DNA of 64,000 nt from DASUPK01 sp963695805 (lineage in GTDB: Bacteria > Actinomycetota > Thermoleophilia > Solirubrobacterales > 70-9): assembly GCA_963695805.1 (NCBI GenBank), contig CAVOHV010000008.1:1-64000 (forward strand), given 5' to 3'. Both the position numbers and the translations under genes were made by a program. A model generated the notes under the pieces. That model saw only the letters and a program-made list of their open reading frames with translations, was not told the DNA's origin and did not search any database. The stretch's first letter is position 1. Every line of letters starts with the position of its first letter. Below are positions 31,880-40,592 of the stretch, one piece after another.

Positions 31880-33666
31880 CGACTCGGCGAGTATCGAGGC
31901 GATTCCGAGCCCCCGACGGGCAGGCGCTCCTCGCGCCCGGCCGCGCCCCCCTCGACCACCACCGGAAAGTCGAAGGACTCGTCGAGCCACGGCTGGCTCG
32001 TCACCATGTCCTTGACCGCGACCGTCCCCTCCTCGAGCAGCCCGTCGACCGGGTCCCAGACCTCGTAGTGCTGGTAGCCCCGGCCTCGCATCGTCGGCTC
32101 GGACTCCAGATAGACCAGCCGCACGTCGCCCCGATCGAACCCGCAGCGCTCCTGAACGGCCTCGAGCAGCTGGGCGCTGTGGAAATGCGCGTCCCCGAAG
32201 TTCCAGCCGTTGACGACATTCGATATCAACTCGCCCTCTCGCACGTCGTACCGGTCCACGTCATCGACGGCGTGAGGAAGCAGGGCGTTCAGGGCCCTCC
32301 CGTGAGAGTGCATCGCCCGGAAGGCGAGTCCCCTGTTGAGCAGGTAGAGCGCGGTCTCCCGGTCGTAGATGTCACCTACCTGCTCGACGATGTTCCGCGC
32401 CGGCTTCTTGATGTGAGTGTCGAGCCTCTCCTCGGCCCCACTCCCTCTCCTGAAGAGCCAGGCGCTGGTCGCCCAGTTGCCGGCGTAGTAGCGCATGGAC
32501 GGCAGGAAGGAGACCTTGTCCGGGCGGTTCCCGCCGATCAACGGCAGCAGGAGGCAGGGAACTGCGAGCACAGCGATCAGCAGCGGGTCGTCGAGCGTCG
32601 AGAGCGGGGTGTCCCCGTAGTGCCCGAAGAGGAAGAGGATCCCGAAGATCATGAACAGGTTCCACTCGAGCGGCACTGCGAGCGGGAACATCGCCGTGAT
32701 GTTGACGTGGAAGAGGATCATCCCCACGATCGCGATCGTCCTGATCGTCGGGTTGTCCTGGAAGACCAGGAGCGCGGGCCAGAGGAACTCCTGGACAGTG
32801 CCGAAGTGGGCTATCCCGGCGGCTAGTCGCGAGGGCATCATGTCCTCGGGGTAGTCCCGCCACAGCCGCCGCTTGATCGACCGCGGAATCAGCGGGGCGT
32901 TGCTCATCATCGCCGAGACGACGAAGGGAAAGTGGCTGTTCAGCTTTGAGGACGCCGCCCCCCACCAGATGAAGAGGAAGACGAACTGCCAGGCGACGAC
33001 CCAGTGCTCGACGGGGAAGAGCCCGACGACCAGCATCGTGCAGTAGATCTCGGGGCGGGCGCCCAGGAAAGACACCTTGTCCCGGAGTCCGAGGAGCCCC
33101 AGTAGCCCGAGCAGGACGGCGATGCCCGCCGGCGGCAGCTTTCCGGCGAAGTCGCCGGACCGGTCCACGCCGGAGGCGCCGAGCAGGAAGACCCCCGCGG
33201 CCAGCACCCCCGCGTAGAGCCCGACATCGAGCCAGGTGCGCGTCGTCCCCCGGGTGAACGGGAGCCTCTCGGGCCACGGCGGCAGCCGCACCGTCCCCGG
33301 CCGCAGCCAGTACAGCGCCCCGCCGATCGGCGGACTGAAGCGGAAGCTGAGCGGCATCGAGCCCGCCCCGAGGCCGAGGATCTCCCAGAGGAGCAGCCAG
33401 ACCGCGAGCTTCTCGAACACGATCGGCTGGGTCCACCAATCCCCCAGGTCGAAGGCCGAGCCGAGCCCAGGCGTCAGGGAGATCACGAGCAGAGCCCCGA
33501 CGCTGAATAGGACCAGCTTGAGGGCGTAGGCGAAGTAGACGAAGGTCGGCGAGCCGAACCCGTTCCCGCCCCAGTCCTGCACCAGCGGCTTCAGCCTGCT
33601 GAGGTGCGGCTTCCCCTTCCACTCCTCGAGGTCGAACGGCGGTGGTGAGGGTTCGAGGAATCCCAT
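31876..33666 (-). CDS. DUF3556 transmembrane protein
   Basis: This 596-residue protein begins GFLEPSPPPFDLEEWKGKPH, the conserved DUF3556 N-terminus known from mycobacteria and relatives. About eight hydrophobic segments lie between residues 45 and 400, including YFAYALKLVLFSVGALLVI and EHWVVAWQFVFLFIWWGAAS. A soluble C-terminal domain (about 400-590) contains RAMHSHGRALNALLPHAVDD. Function is unknown. It sits upstream of and coupled to the FAD oxidoreductase. The His-rich central loops could be catalytic, as in other membrane oxidoreductases, but that is only a suggestion. Confidence 0.85.
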   Translation of the reverse strand: MGFLEPSPPPFDLEEWKGKPHLSRLKPLVQDWGGNGFGSPTFVYFAYALKLVLFSVGALLVISLTPGLGSAFDLGDWWTQPIVFEKLAVWLLLWEILGLGAGSMPLSFRFSPPIGGALYWLRPGTVRLPPWPERLPFTRGTTRTWLDVGLYAGVLAAGVFLLGASGVDRSGDFAGKLPPAGIAVLLGLLGLLGLRDKVSFLGARPEIYCTMLVVGLFPVEHWVVAWQFVFLFIWWGAASSKLNSHFPFVVSAMMSNAPLIPRSIKRRLWRDYPEDMMPSRLAAGIAHFGTVQEFLWPALLVFQDNPTIRTIAIVGMILFHVNITAMFPLAVPLEWNLFMIFGILFLFGHYGDTPLSTLDDPLLIAVLAVPCLLLPLIGGNRPDKVSFLPSMRYYAGNWATSAWLFRRGSGAEERLDTHIKKPARNIVEQVGDIYDRETALYLLNRGLAFRAMHSHGRALNALLPHAVDDVDRYDVREGELISNVVNGWNFGDAHFHSAQLLEAVQERCGFDRGDVRLVYLESEPTMRGRGYQHYEVWDPVDGLLEEGTVAVKDMVTSQPWLDESFDFPVVVEGGAAGREERLPVGGSESPRYSPSR

Positions 33667-33690
33667 CGCTCCCTGGCCGGAACCCTATAG

Positions 33691-33865
33691 GCGAGGGTGC
33701 GCCTGATGCGAGGGTGCTCCGAAAGGAGCAACCCGTTTGATGATGAGGCGCAACCCGTTTCATAGTGGGCGTCCGCAACTTCGCCGCGGTGCCGCCGTTA
33801 TGGTCGATTGGATGGCAGGTTACGAAACGGGTTGCGCCTCGGCTTCGCCTGCGGCGCACCCTCGC
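33691..33865. repeat. Nested inverted repeats across the sulfatase 5' region
   Basis: The outer pair GCGAGGGTGCGCC (33691-33703) with GGCGCACCCTCGC (33853-33865) is 13/13. The inner pair GAGGCGCAACCCGTTT (33745-33760) with AAACGGGTTGCGCCTC (33825-33840) is 16/16. A further partial direct repeat, GCAACCCGTTTGATGA at 33728-33743, resembles the inner left arm. The structure overlaps the likely start codon of the sulfatase gene. Confidence 0.8.
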
Positions 33866-35482
33866 ACTACGCGCAGGGGCGCGCTTGTCCTCGCCGGGAT
33901 CGCCTGCCTGGCCCTGCTCGTGCTGCTCGTGCGCGGCGAGCGCTCGCACGCGGCCAGCAGCAAGCCGAACGTGATCATGTTCACCACCGACGACCAGACG
34001 GTGCGCGACCTGATCGCGATGCCGAAGACGCAGGCGCTGATCGGGGCTCAGGGAGCGAACTTTCTGCATGCGTACGTCTCGATGTCGCTCTGCTGTCCGT
34101 CGCGCATCACCGTCCAGACCGGCGAGTACGCGCACAACCACCACGTCATGGGCAACACCCCGCCACAGGGCGGCTATGGCGTGTTCAACGACAAGAACGA
34201 CCTGCCGGTCTGGCTGCAGCAGGCGGGCTACCGGACGATCCACATCGGCAAGATGCCGAACGGGTTCGGCACGGAGACGAACGAGACCTACGTCCCGCCG
34301 GGCTGGGGGCCGTACAACGGCGGCACCGGGCAGGGCGAGTTCTACGGCTTCATCAAGCCCCCTTCCGCGTACACCGACTTCGCCCTCGACGAGAACGGCG
34401 TCCTCGCCCAGTACCCCCCGGACGCCTACCAGACAGACGTCTACGCGGACCTGGCGGTGGACCGGATCGACGCCCACTTCACGAACCACTCGGACGACCC
34501 GCTCTACATGCAGGTCCAGTTCTTCGCTCCGCACGACCCGGCGACCCCCGCGACGAAGTACCAGAACGCCTTCGCGACCGCGCCGCTCCCGATCGACCCG
34601 AGCTTCAACGAGAAGAACGTCAAGGACAAGCCGGGCTGGATCCGGAAGATCTCACGGTTCGGTCCCGGGCTGATCGCGAAGATCCAGACCCGCTACCAGC
34701 ACCGGCTCGAGGCGCTGCTCTCGGTGGACGACGCGATCGAGAGGATCGTCAACGAGCTCTCGGCGAGCGGTCAGCTCGGCAACACGTATCTGATCTTCAC
34801 CTCGGACAACGGCTTCATGCAGGGGCAGCACCGACTGCACCAGGGCAAGTTCGCTCCGTACGAGCCGTCGATTCAGGTCCCGCTCTTGATCCGCGGACCG
34901 GGCATCCCGGCGGGGCAGCCGCGCGCGCTCGTCTGGAACGGCGACATCCCCTCGACCATCCTCAAGATCGCCGATGCGCAGCCGGGTCTGCCACAGGACG
35001 GTCGCTCGCTCCTGCCCTACGCGCGCGATCCCAGCCTGGCGAGCACTCGCCCGATCCTGATCGAGACCGGGCCCCCGGGAGCAACCAATGAGCCCGGGAC
35101 GCCGGTGAGCGCCGCGAGCGCCAGCCATCGCGTCCACTTCAGCAAGTACGTCAAGAACCTCGACCAGGACCACACCGCCCAGATCGCCCGCGCCATCGTC
35201 GCTCCGCGATACCGGGCAATCCGGACAGGGCGCTACCTGCTGGTCAAGTACTCGGACGGAAGCCGCGAGCTCTACGACCTGAAGCGCGACCCGCTCGAGC
35301 TGAAGAGCAAGTACAAGGACTCCCGCTACTTCCCGGTCCGCAAGTTCCTGCTGAAGAAGCTGAAGGGACTGGTGCTCTGCCAGGGCGCCGACTGCAGTCG
35401 CGACATCAGGAAGCCGCCGAAGCCACTCGCCAAGAAGAAGAAGCACTCCGGCAAGAAGCCGGCGCCCCCACCCGCACCGTAG
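33800..35482 (+). CDS. Sulfatase-family (type I) exported protein
   Basis: From the ATG at 33800 this is 560 residues; an ATG at 33737 would add 21 residues encoded by the inverted repeat. A membrane/signal segment (LVLAGIACLALLVLLVRG) precedes the alkaline-phosphatase-like fold. Ca2+ ligands lie in VIMFTTDDQ. The formylglycine signature is the SLCCPSRITVQTG region (CxPSR), so the second Cys should be oxidised by a formylglycine-generating enzyme not seen here. TSDNGFMQGQHRLHQGK carries the remaining metal and Lys ligands. The C-terminal tail is Lys-rich (LAKKKKHSGKKPAP). Substrate is unknown; a 10-bp gap leads to the next gene. Confidence 0.9.
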   Translation: MVDWMAGYETGCASASPAAHPRTTRRGALVLAGIACLALLVLLVRGERSHAASSKPNVIMFTTDDQTVRDLIAMPKTQALIGAQGANFLHAYVSMSLCCPSRITVQTGEYAHNHHVMGNTPPQGGYGVFNDKNDLPVWLQQAGYRTIHIGKMPNGFGTETNETYVPPGWGPYNGGTGQGEFYGFIKPPSAYTDFALDENGVLAQYPPDAYQTDVYADLAVDRIDAHFTNHSDDPLYMQVQFFAPHDPATPATKYQNAFATAPLPIDPSFNEKNVKDKPGWIRKISRFGPGLIAKIQTRYQHRLEALLSVDDAIERIVNELSASGQLGNTYLIFTSDNGFMQGQHRLHQGKFAPYEPSIQVPLLIRGPGIPAGQPRALVWNGDIPSTILKIADAQPGLPQDGRSLLPYARDPSLASTRPILIETGPPGATNEPGTPVSAASASHRVHFSKYVKNLDQDHTAQIARAIVAPRYRAIRTGRYLLVKYSDGSRELYDLKRDPLELKSKYKDSRYFPVRKFLLKKLKGLVLCQGADCSRDIRKPPKPLAKKKKHSGKKPAPPPAP

Positions 35483-35492
35483 ATTCCCGGGC

Positions 35493-36680
35493 ATGGCGGC
35501 CTCGGAGACGCCCCCTCCCCCCTTCGGCGACTACTACCGCGAGATCTACGCCAACGGCATGCTCGCCGGCGAGCGCCCGACGCTGCCGATCGCCTGGGGC
35601 GAGCTCGAGGAGCGCGCCCGCGAATCCCTCGACGACCGCGCCATCGCCTACATCTTCGGAGGGGCGGGATCGGAGGACACGATGCGGGCGAACCTCGAGG
35701 CCTTTCGACGCTGGCGGATCGTCCCGCGGGTCCTGCGCCAGGACCTCTCCGTTCGGGATCTCTCCGTCGAGCTGCTCGGCACTCCAATGCCGGCCCCGGT
35801 CCTCCTCGCACCGATCGGCGTGCAGACCCTGCTCCACGAGGACGGCGAGCTCGCCTCGGCCAGGGCCGCTGCAGCCGTCGGCTTGCCGCTGATCACGAGC
35901 ACGGCCTCGGCGACGCCGCTGGAGGAAGTGGCCGTGGCGAATGGCGACGGGGCGCGCTGGTACCAGCTCTATTGGCCCAACGACGACCAGCTCGCGGCGA
36001 GCCTGGTCCGGCGAGCCGAGGCCGCCGGCTACTCGGCCATCGTCCTCACCGTCGACAACTACCTGCCCGGTTGGAAGCCCCGCGATCTCCAGCAGGCCTA
36101 CCTGCCATTCCTGGAGGGCATTGGGATCGCCCAGTACCTCTCGGATCCGGTCTTCCAATCCGGGTTGGAGAAGCCACCGGAGGAGGACATCGGCGCGGCG
36201 GTCGGGCATTTCCTCGGGGTCTTCGCGAACCCGAGCCTCACCTGGGAGCGACTCGAGTGGCTGCGCGGCACGACCTCCCTCCCGATCGTTCTCAAGGGGA
36301 TCCTCCATCCTGACGACGCCCGTGAGGCGCGCGAGGGCGGGGTCGACGGAATCGTCGTCTCGAACCACGGCGGCCGGCAGATCGACGGGGCGATCGCCTC
36401 GCTCGACGCGCTGCCGCCGATCCTCGACGCGGTCGGCGACGGGATGACCGTGCTGTTCGACAGCGGAATCCGGTCCGGTGCGGACGTCTTCAAGGCGCTG
36501 GCGCTCGGGGCCGACGCAGTGCTCGTGGGCCGCCCCTACCTCTGGGGACTTGCGCTCGACGGCCAGAACGGGGTCGAAACCGTCCTCCGCTCTCTCCTGG
36601 CGGAGCTCGACCTGACGATGACCCTCAGCGGATTCACGCGCGCGAGCGAGATCGACAGCAGCGTGATCAGGCAGCTCTAG
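35493..36680 (+). CDS. FMN-dependent alpha-hydroxy-acid oxidase, lactate 2-monooxygenase-like
   Basis: At 395 residues, the N-terminus FGDYYREIYANGMLAGERP resembles lactate 2-monooxygenases rather than LldD dehydrogenases. TIM-barrel FMN sites are APVLLAPIGVQTL, the phosphate loop FDSGIRSGADVFKAL and GADAVLVGRPYLWG. The catalytic base and substrate Arg are in VVSNHGGRQIDGA. It oxidises L-lactate or a related 2-hydroxy acid, using O2. It is co-directional with the sulfatase (10 bp apart) and its last 14 bases overlap the convergent RsbA-like gene. Confidence 0.92.
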   Translation: MAASETPPPPFGDYYREIYANGMLAGERPTLPIAWGELEERARESLDDRAIAYIFGGAGSEDTMRANLEAFRRWRIVPRVLRQDLSVRDLSVELLGTPMPAPVLLAPIGVQTLLHEDGELASARAAAAVGLPLITSTASATPLEEVAVANGDGARWYQLYWPNDDQLAASLVRRAEAAGYSAIVLTVDNYLPGWKPRDLQQAYLPFLEGIGIAQYLSDPVFQSGLEKPPEEDIGAAVGHFLGVFANPSLTWERLEWLRGTTSLPIVLKGILHPDDAREAREGGVDGIVVSNHGGRQIDGAIASLDALPPILDAVGDGMTVLFDSGIRSGADVFKALALGADAVLVGRPYLWGLALDGQNGVETVLRSLLAELDLTMTLSGFTRASEIDSSVIRQL

Positions 36681-37650
36681 CGGGCTGTTGGCTGGGCGTG
36701 GCCGCGTGCATCGTGACGATGCAGCCGCCCGCATTGCAGACCTCAACGGCATCGCACAGCAGCCGGGTGAGCCACAGGCCTCGGCCACCGGATACATCCG
36801 GGGGCGGCGACAGCTGGCCGGCAAGTACGTCCTGGATGCCGTCGCCGCCATCGGTCACCTCGACGATGATCTCGGCGTTTCCGTGCCACGCCCGGACAGT
36901 GGTGGGCGGTCGGCCGTGGATCACCGCGTTGGTCGCGATCTCGTTGGCCGCCAGCACGATCTCCTCCGTGCGGGCGCCAGCCAGGCCGGCGTCGAGGGCG
37001 AACGATCCAATCAATCGCCGGACCACCGGCAGGTCATCGAGCTCGAATTGCAACTCCAGGGAGGGGGCGTGGCGCTGTGCCTCCACGGTCGCGTCGAGTC
37101 GCCCGCAGAAGTCGCGGGGGTCCACGTAGGAGCTGCTGGGGGAGCTGCCGTCGCCATCCACGATCTCCGGGTGGGTATCGCGGGCATGACCCAGGACCTC
37201 CTCGGGCAGGGCCTCGGCGTCGTATGGGCAGATCAAGGTCAGCGGGAGCCCGGCGAAGGCGACGTTGATCACCGACTCGTACCTGGCCCAGTCGCGCACC
37301 TGGGCCTCGTGCCCCAACGCCCAGGGCTGCTCCCCGATCAGGCGGATCCGCCCGGAACGGGCTGTCCTCTCCAGAACCCAGCGCGCGAACTTGTCCCGCG
37401 TACGCGCCGAGGTCTCGTACCAGTCTTCGACTGGGTAGACCGTCAGACCCTCGGGCGTACCTCCGAGAGCCGCGCGCAGGTTCTCCACGTGGCGACCCTG
37501 GACGGCGACGAGGGTCGGCTCGTCCGAGCTCAGGCCCTCTCCCACGAACGGCAGCACGACTTCCATGAACTCCTGGTCGGAGCCATAGATGAGGGCCTGG
37601 TGGACAAATCCCTCGCTGAGGCCGGACGCTCCACCGTGGGAGTGCATCAA
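36667..37650 (-). CDS. RsbA-like regulator: MEDS sensory domain plus anti-sigma histidine-kinase-like ATPase
   Basis: This 327-residue protein has an N-terminal MEDS (DcmR-type sensory) domain at about 14-180 (GFVHQALIYGSDQEFMEVVL, FVGEGLSSDEPTLVAVQ). A HATPase_c domain occupies about 205-315, with the N box AANEIATNAVIHG, DGGDGI and the lid GGRGLWLTRLLCD. This architecture is widespread in actinobacteria as anti-sigma-factor kinases in partner-switching stress pathways. No phosphotransfer His is seen, as expected. SpoIIAA/STAS-like genes lie at 39395 and 50483. It is convergent with the lactate-oxidase-like gene. Confidence 0.88.
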   Translation of the reverse strand: MMHSHGGASGLSEGFVHQALIYGSDQEFMEVVLPFVGEGLSSDEPTLVAVQGRHVENLRAALGGTPEGLTVYPVEDWYETSARTRDKFARWVLERTARSGRIRLIGEQPWALGHEAQVRDWARYESVINVAFAGLPLTLICPYDAEALPEEVLGHARDTHPEIVDGDGSSPSSSYVDPRDFCGRLDATVEAQRHAPSLELQFELDDLPVVRRLIGSFALDAGLAGARTEEIVLAANEIATNAVIHGRPPTTVRAWHGNAEIIVEVTDGGDGIQDVLAGQLSPPPDVSGGRGLWLTRLLCDAVEVCNAGGCIVTMHAATPSQQPARAA

Positions 37651-37758
37651 GATTTCAATACCCGCTCCGCGTGCGTTTGACGCCGAGCGATACGCAGGTT
37701 TCCTCCCATCGGATCACTGAAGCGCTCCTACCAGCGAGGGAGCGTGTTAGCTCACCCA

Positions 37759-38523
37759 ATGCCGATGGGAAGACTGCTGCCACGGACCCTGCTGGTCGGC
37801 TCGCTGCTCGCGCTCGGCCTGCTGGGCGGTGCCGTTCCTGCGCAGGCCGGAACGAAGGCGATCGGGATCGACGTCTCGCGCTTCCAGGGCGCGATCGACT
37901 GGCCGAGCGTCTCCGGATCCGGAATTCGTTTCGCCTTCGTACAGGCGAGCCGCGGCAGCGGTGCGGATTGCACGGTCAAGCCCGCCCAGTGCGGGCCCGA
38001 CCCCTACTTCGCGACCAACCGGCTCGCGGCCGAGTCGGCGGGAATCCGCGTGGGCGCCTACCACCGTGCCTTCGCGAGCGGCGCCACGGCCACCGACGCC
38101 CGGGCCGATGCGCTCGCCGAGGCGAACATCTTCATCGCGGCGGTCGGCTCGCTGCAGCAGGGCGAGCTGATCCCGGTCCTCGACGCCGAGTCTCCGTTCA
38201 CCGGGATGACCTCGACGAGCCTGCGGACCTGGATCAGGGTGTTCGTGAAGCGGGTCACCAAGCAGCTCGGCCGGAAGCCGATGATCTACACGAACGCCTC
38301 GAGCTGGTCGGCGACCGGCAACACCGCCGAGTTCGCCAAGGCGAAGTACCCGCTCTGGGTCGCCGAGTGGGGCGTCTCCAGGCCGACCGTGCCGGCGAAC
38401 AACTGGGCGGGCCGCGGCTACTGGGTCTGGCAGTACACGAGCTCGGGCAGCGTCCCCGGGATCTCGGGCCGGGTCGACATGGACCGTCTCGGCAAGCGCC
38501 TCGGCAAGATCACCGTTCACTGA
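37759..38523 (+). CDS. Secreted GH25 lysozyme (muramidase)
   Basis: At 254 residues, the signal peptide LLVGSLLALGLLGGAVPAQA is followed directly by the GH25 catalytic domain. It starts GIDVSRFQGAIDWPSV (first catalytic Asp), continues FAFVQASRG, GVGAYHRAF-like region and VLDAES (the DxE catalytic pair), and ends YWVWQYTSSGSVPGISG, typical of the family. It cleaves beta-1,4 bonds in peptidoglycan. No wall-binding module is present. Two ATGs (37759, 37765) are possible. Its 3' end overlaps the convergent HAD gene by 14 bp. Confidence 0.93.
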   Translation: MPMGRLLPRTLLVGSLLALGLLGGAVPAQAGTKAIGIDVSRFQGAIDWPSVSGSGIRFAFVQASRGSGADCTVKPAQCGPDPYFATNRLAAESAGIRVGAYHRAFASGATATDARADALAEANIFIAAVGSLQQGELIPVLDAESPFTGMTSTSLRTWIRVFVKRVTKQLGRKPMIYTNASSWSATGNTAEFAKAKYPLWVAEWGVSRPTVPANNWAGRGYWVWQYTSSGSVPGISGRVDMDRLGKRLGKITVH

Positions 38524-39322
38524 CGCTCTGGCGTTCCACTGCGGCCTCCACCTCGGGGATGAGGTCGGCGACCGAGTCGACGATGCGGTGGGGCCGGTAC
38601 GGGTAGGACTCGGCCTCGCCGCGGTCGGTCACACCGGTGAGGACGAGGAACGTCTCGAGCCCCGCCTCGATGCCGGCGACGATGTCGGTGTCCATCCGGT
38701 CCCCCACCATCGCGGTCTGCTCGGAGTGGGCGTCCAGCGCGTTGAGGGCGGATCGGATCATGAGCGGGTTCGGCTTGCCGACGAAGTAGGGGTCAACGCC
38801 TGTTGCACGGCTGATCAGCGCGGCAACCGATCCTGTCGCCGGAAGGGGGCCGCCTGGGGCCGGGCCGATGTTGTCGGGATTGGTGGCGATGAAACGGGCC
38901 CCGCCGCGGATCAGGCGGATGGCCTGCGTGATCCGCTCGAAGCTGTAGGTCCGCGTCTCGCCGAGGACGACGTAGTCGGGGTCCTGCTCGTTAACCGTGT
39001 AGCCCGCCTCGTGGAGCGCGGTCGTCAGGCCGGCCTCGCCGACGATGAAGGCCGACCCCCCGGGCCTTTGATCCTCGAGAAACGTGGCGGTGGCCAGCGC
39101 GGACGTCCAGATCGACTCCTCCCGCACATCGAGGCCCTGGCGGGCGAGACGGGCACCGAGATCTCGCCGGGTGTAGATCGAGCTGTTGGTGAGGACCAGA
39201 AACGGGATCTCGAGCTCGCGCAGCTTGGCGATGAACTCGGGGGCTCCATCGAGGCGCTCCTCCTCGCGGATCAGCACCCCGTCCATGTCCATCAGCCAGT
39301 AGTTGATCTCGCGCTCGGTCAT
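38510..39322 (-). CDS. HAD-superfamily hydrolase, class IIA (NagD/p-nitrophenylphosphatase-like)
   Basis: This 270-residue protein starts at the ATG after GAGGAGCCAT. Motif I is WLMDMDGVLI (nucleophile Asp), motif II VLTNSS, motif III Lys in FVGKPNPLM and motif IV MVGDRMDTDI. The C2-type cap lies between motifs II and III, as in NagD, PGP and phosphoglycolate phosphatases. Substrate is not predictable. It is immediately downstream of the SpoIIAA-like gene on the same strand (72-bp gap). Confidence 0.92.
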   Translation of the reverse strand: MTEREINYWLMDMDGVLIREEERLDGAPEFIAKLRELEIPFLVLTNSSIYTRRDLGARLARQGLDVREESIWTSALATATFLEDQRPGGSAFIVGEAGLTTALHEAGYTVNEQDPDYVVLGETRTYSFERITQAIRLIRGGARFIATNPDNIGPAPGGPLPATGSVAALISRATGVDPYFVGKPNPLMIRSALNALDAHSEQTAMVGDRMDTDIVAGIEAGLETFLVLTGVTDRGEAESYPYRPHRIVDSVADLIPEVEAAVERQSVSER

Positions 39323-39394
39323 ATGGCTCCTCGTCCCCGTTTTACCGGGTGCGGACCGCGGCCGTGGCTCGCACCGAGGTCGCACCCGGCTGAT

Positions 39395-39766
39395 TCACCC
39401 CGCCGCCCAGCTCTTGGCCTCCTCCAGCTTGTCGAGGTCGTCGTAGACGGCCAGCTCGCCGGGCATGGCCCAGGCGAACATGCGCATCGCCCTCGCCACC
39501 CAGTCGACGTCGGTCACCATCGCCAGGCGCTTCCAATCCTTGCGATGGGCGAATTCCACTCCCAGCCCCGTCTTGATGTCCTCGAACGTGGCGTCGAGCG
39601 CAAGGTGCTCGAAGTCCGTCAGCACGAAGAGCACGCGCGCCTCTCCCGAGTCCATCGCCTCCTTCAGGGCGGGCTCGAGTACGTCGGTGTAGTCCTCCTT
39701 GGTGAGCTTGCCCGACGCCCGCAGTCCGATGACCCCAGCGGGCACGTCGTCAATGCGCTCGACCAT
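39395..39766 (-). CDS. SpoIIAA-like (STAS-related) protein
   Basis: This 123-residue protein begins MVERIDDVPAGVIGLRASGK, with LTKEDYTDVLEPALKEAMDS, then the strand/helix pairs LFVLTDFEHLALDATFEDIK, RLAMVTDVDWVARAMRMFAW and GELAVYDDLDKLEEAKSW. This is the SpoIIAA-like family (Pfam 'SpoIIAA-like'), distantly related to STAS domains and lacking a conserved phospho-Ser. Its role may be protein or lipid binding. A second, frameshifted member lies at 50483-50856. Confidence 0.9.
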   Translation of the reverse strand: MVERIDDVPAGVIGLRASGKLTKEDYTDVLEPALKEAMDSGEARVLFVLTDFEHLALDATFEDIKTGLGVEFAHRKDWKRLAMVTDVDWVARAMRMFAWAMPGELAVYDDLDKLEEAKSWAAG

Positions 39767-39806
39767 GTCTCCTCCTCGGTTGGCTCATGATGGGCAGCGG
39801 CCCAGG

Positions 39807-40592
39807 ATGGACCGGCTGACATACATCGGTCACTCGACCGTGCTGCTGCGACTCGACGGTCTATCGATCCTCACGGATCCGATGCTGCGCGGGTGGCTTG
39901 GGCCGCTCCACAGGCAGGGACCGAAACCCGACTCCGGCACCGGGTCGATGGCCGACCTGGTGGTGATCTCGCACCTGCACCGAGACCATCTCGATCTGCC
40001 GTCGCTGCGACGCGTCCCCTCGAATACCCCCGTGGTAGTTCCGCAGGACGCCGCCAGGTGGGCGGCAAAGGGCGGCGCCGAGAACATCCACGAGATCGCA
40101 GCCGGCGAGACGGTGTCGGTCGGCGGCGTGGAGATCACCGGGGTGCGGGCGGTCCATGACGGCTACCGGGACGGCCACCGGGGCGCACAGATCCAGGCGC
40201 TCGGCTATCTGCTCAGGCGCGGCGGCCGAACCGTGTACTTCGCCGGCGACACCGACCTGTCTCCGGAGATGTCGGAGCTCGAGCCAGTCGATCTGGCGCT
40301 GCTTCCGATCTGGGGCTGGGGCCTATCCGCCGGGCAGGGGCACCTGGATCCCGACCGCGCGGCGCGCGCGCTCCAGATGATCCAGCCGCGTGTGGCCGTG
40401 CCGATTCACTGGGGAACCCTCTATCCGGCCGGACTGCGGCTGGTGCGGCCGGACCCCCTCACGGAGCCGCCCCGCGAGTTCTCTCGCCTGGCCGCTCAGC
40501 TGGCGCCCGGTGTGGAAGTCCGCGTCCTCGAGCCCGGCTCCGAGACCACCCTGGACTGGGAGCCGGGGTCCTCTTCTCTCCGCCCGGCCTAG
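39807..40592 (+). CDS. MBL-fold metal-dependent hydrolase (UlaG/NAPE-PLD-like)
   Basis: From the ATG at 39807 this is 261 residues. The start RLTYIGHSTVLLRLDGLSIL is the usual UlaG-like beginning. The metal site is SHLHRDHLD (HxHxDH), with VHDGYRDGHR, FAGDTDL and PIHWGTLYP supplying the remaining ligands. Family members hydrolyse phosphodiester or lactone bonds. Substrate is unknown. Its stop shares bases with the stop of the convergent gene (CTAG at 40589-40592). Confidence 0.9.
   Translation: MDRLTYIGHSTVLLRLDGLSILTDPMLRGWLGPLHRQGPKPDSGTGSMADLVVISHLHRDHLDLPSLRRVPSNTPVVVPQDAARWAAKGGAENIHEIAAGETVSVGGVEITGVRAVHDGYRDGHRGAQIQALGYLLRRGGRTVYFAGDTDLSPEMSELEPVDLALLPIWGWGLSAGQGHLDPDRAARALQMIQPRVAVPIHWGTLYPAGLRLVRPDPLTEPPREFSRLAAQLAPGVEVRVLEPGSETTLDWEPGSSSLRPA

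Noticed and set aside
32372..34534. A 720-codon open frame on the minus strand over DUF3556 and the sulfatase start
   Set aside because: It is antisense or out of frame to well-recognised genes, Arg/Pro-rich, without any domain; a product of high GC codon bias.
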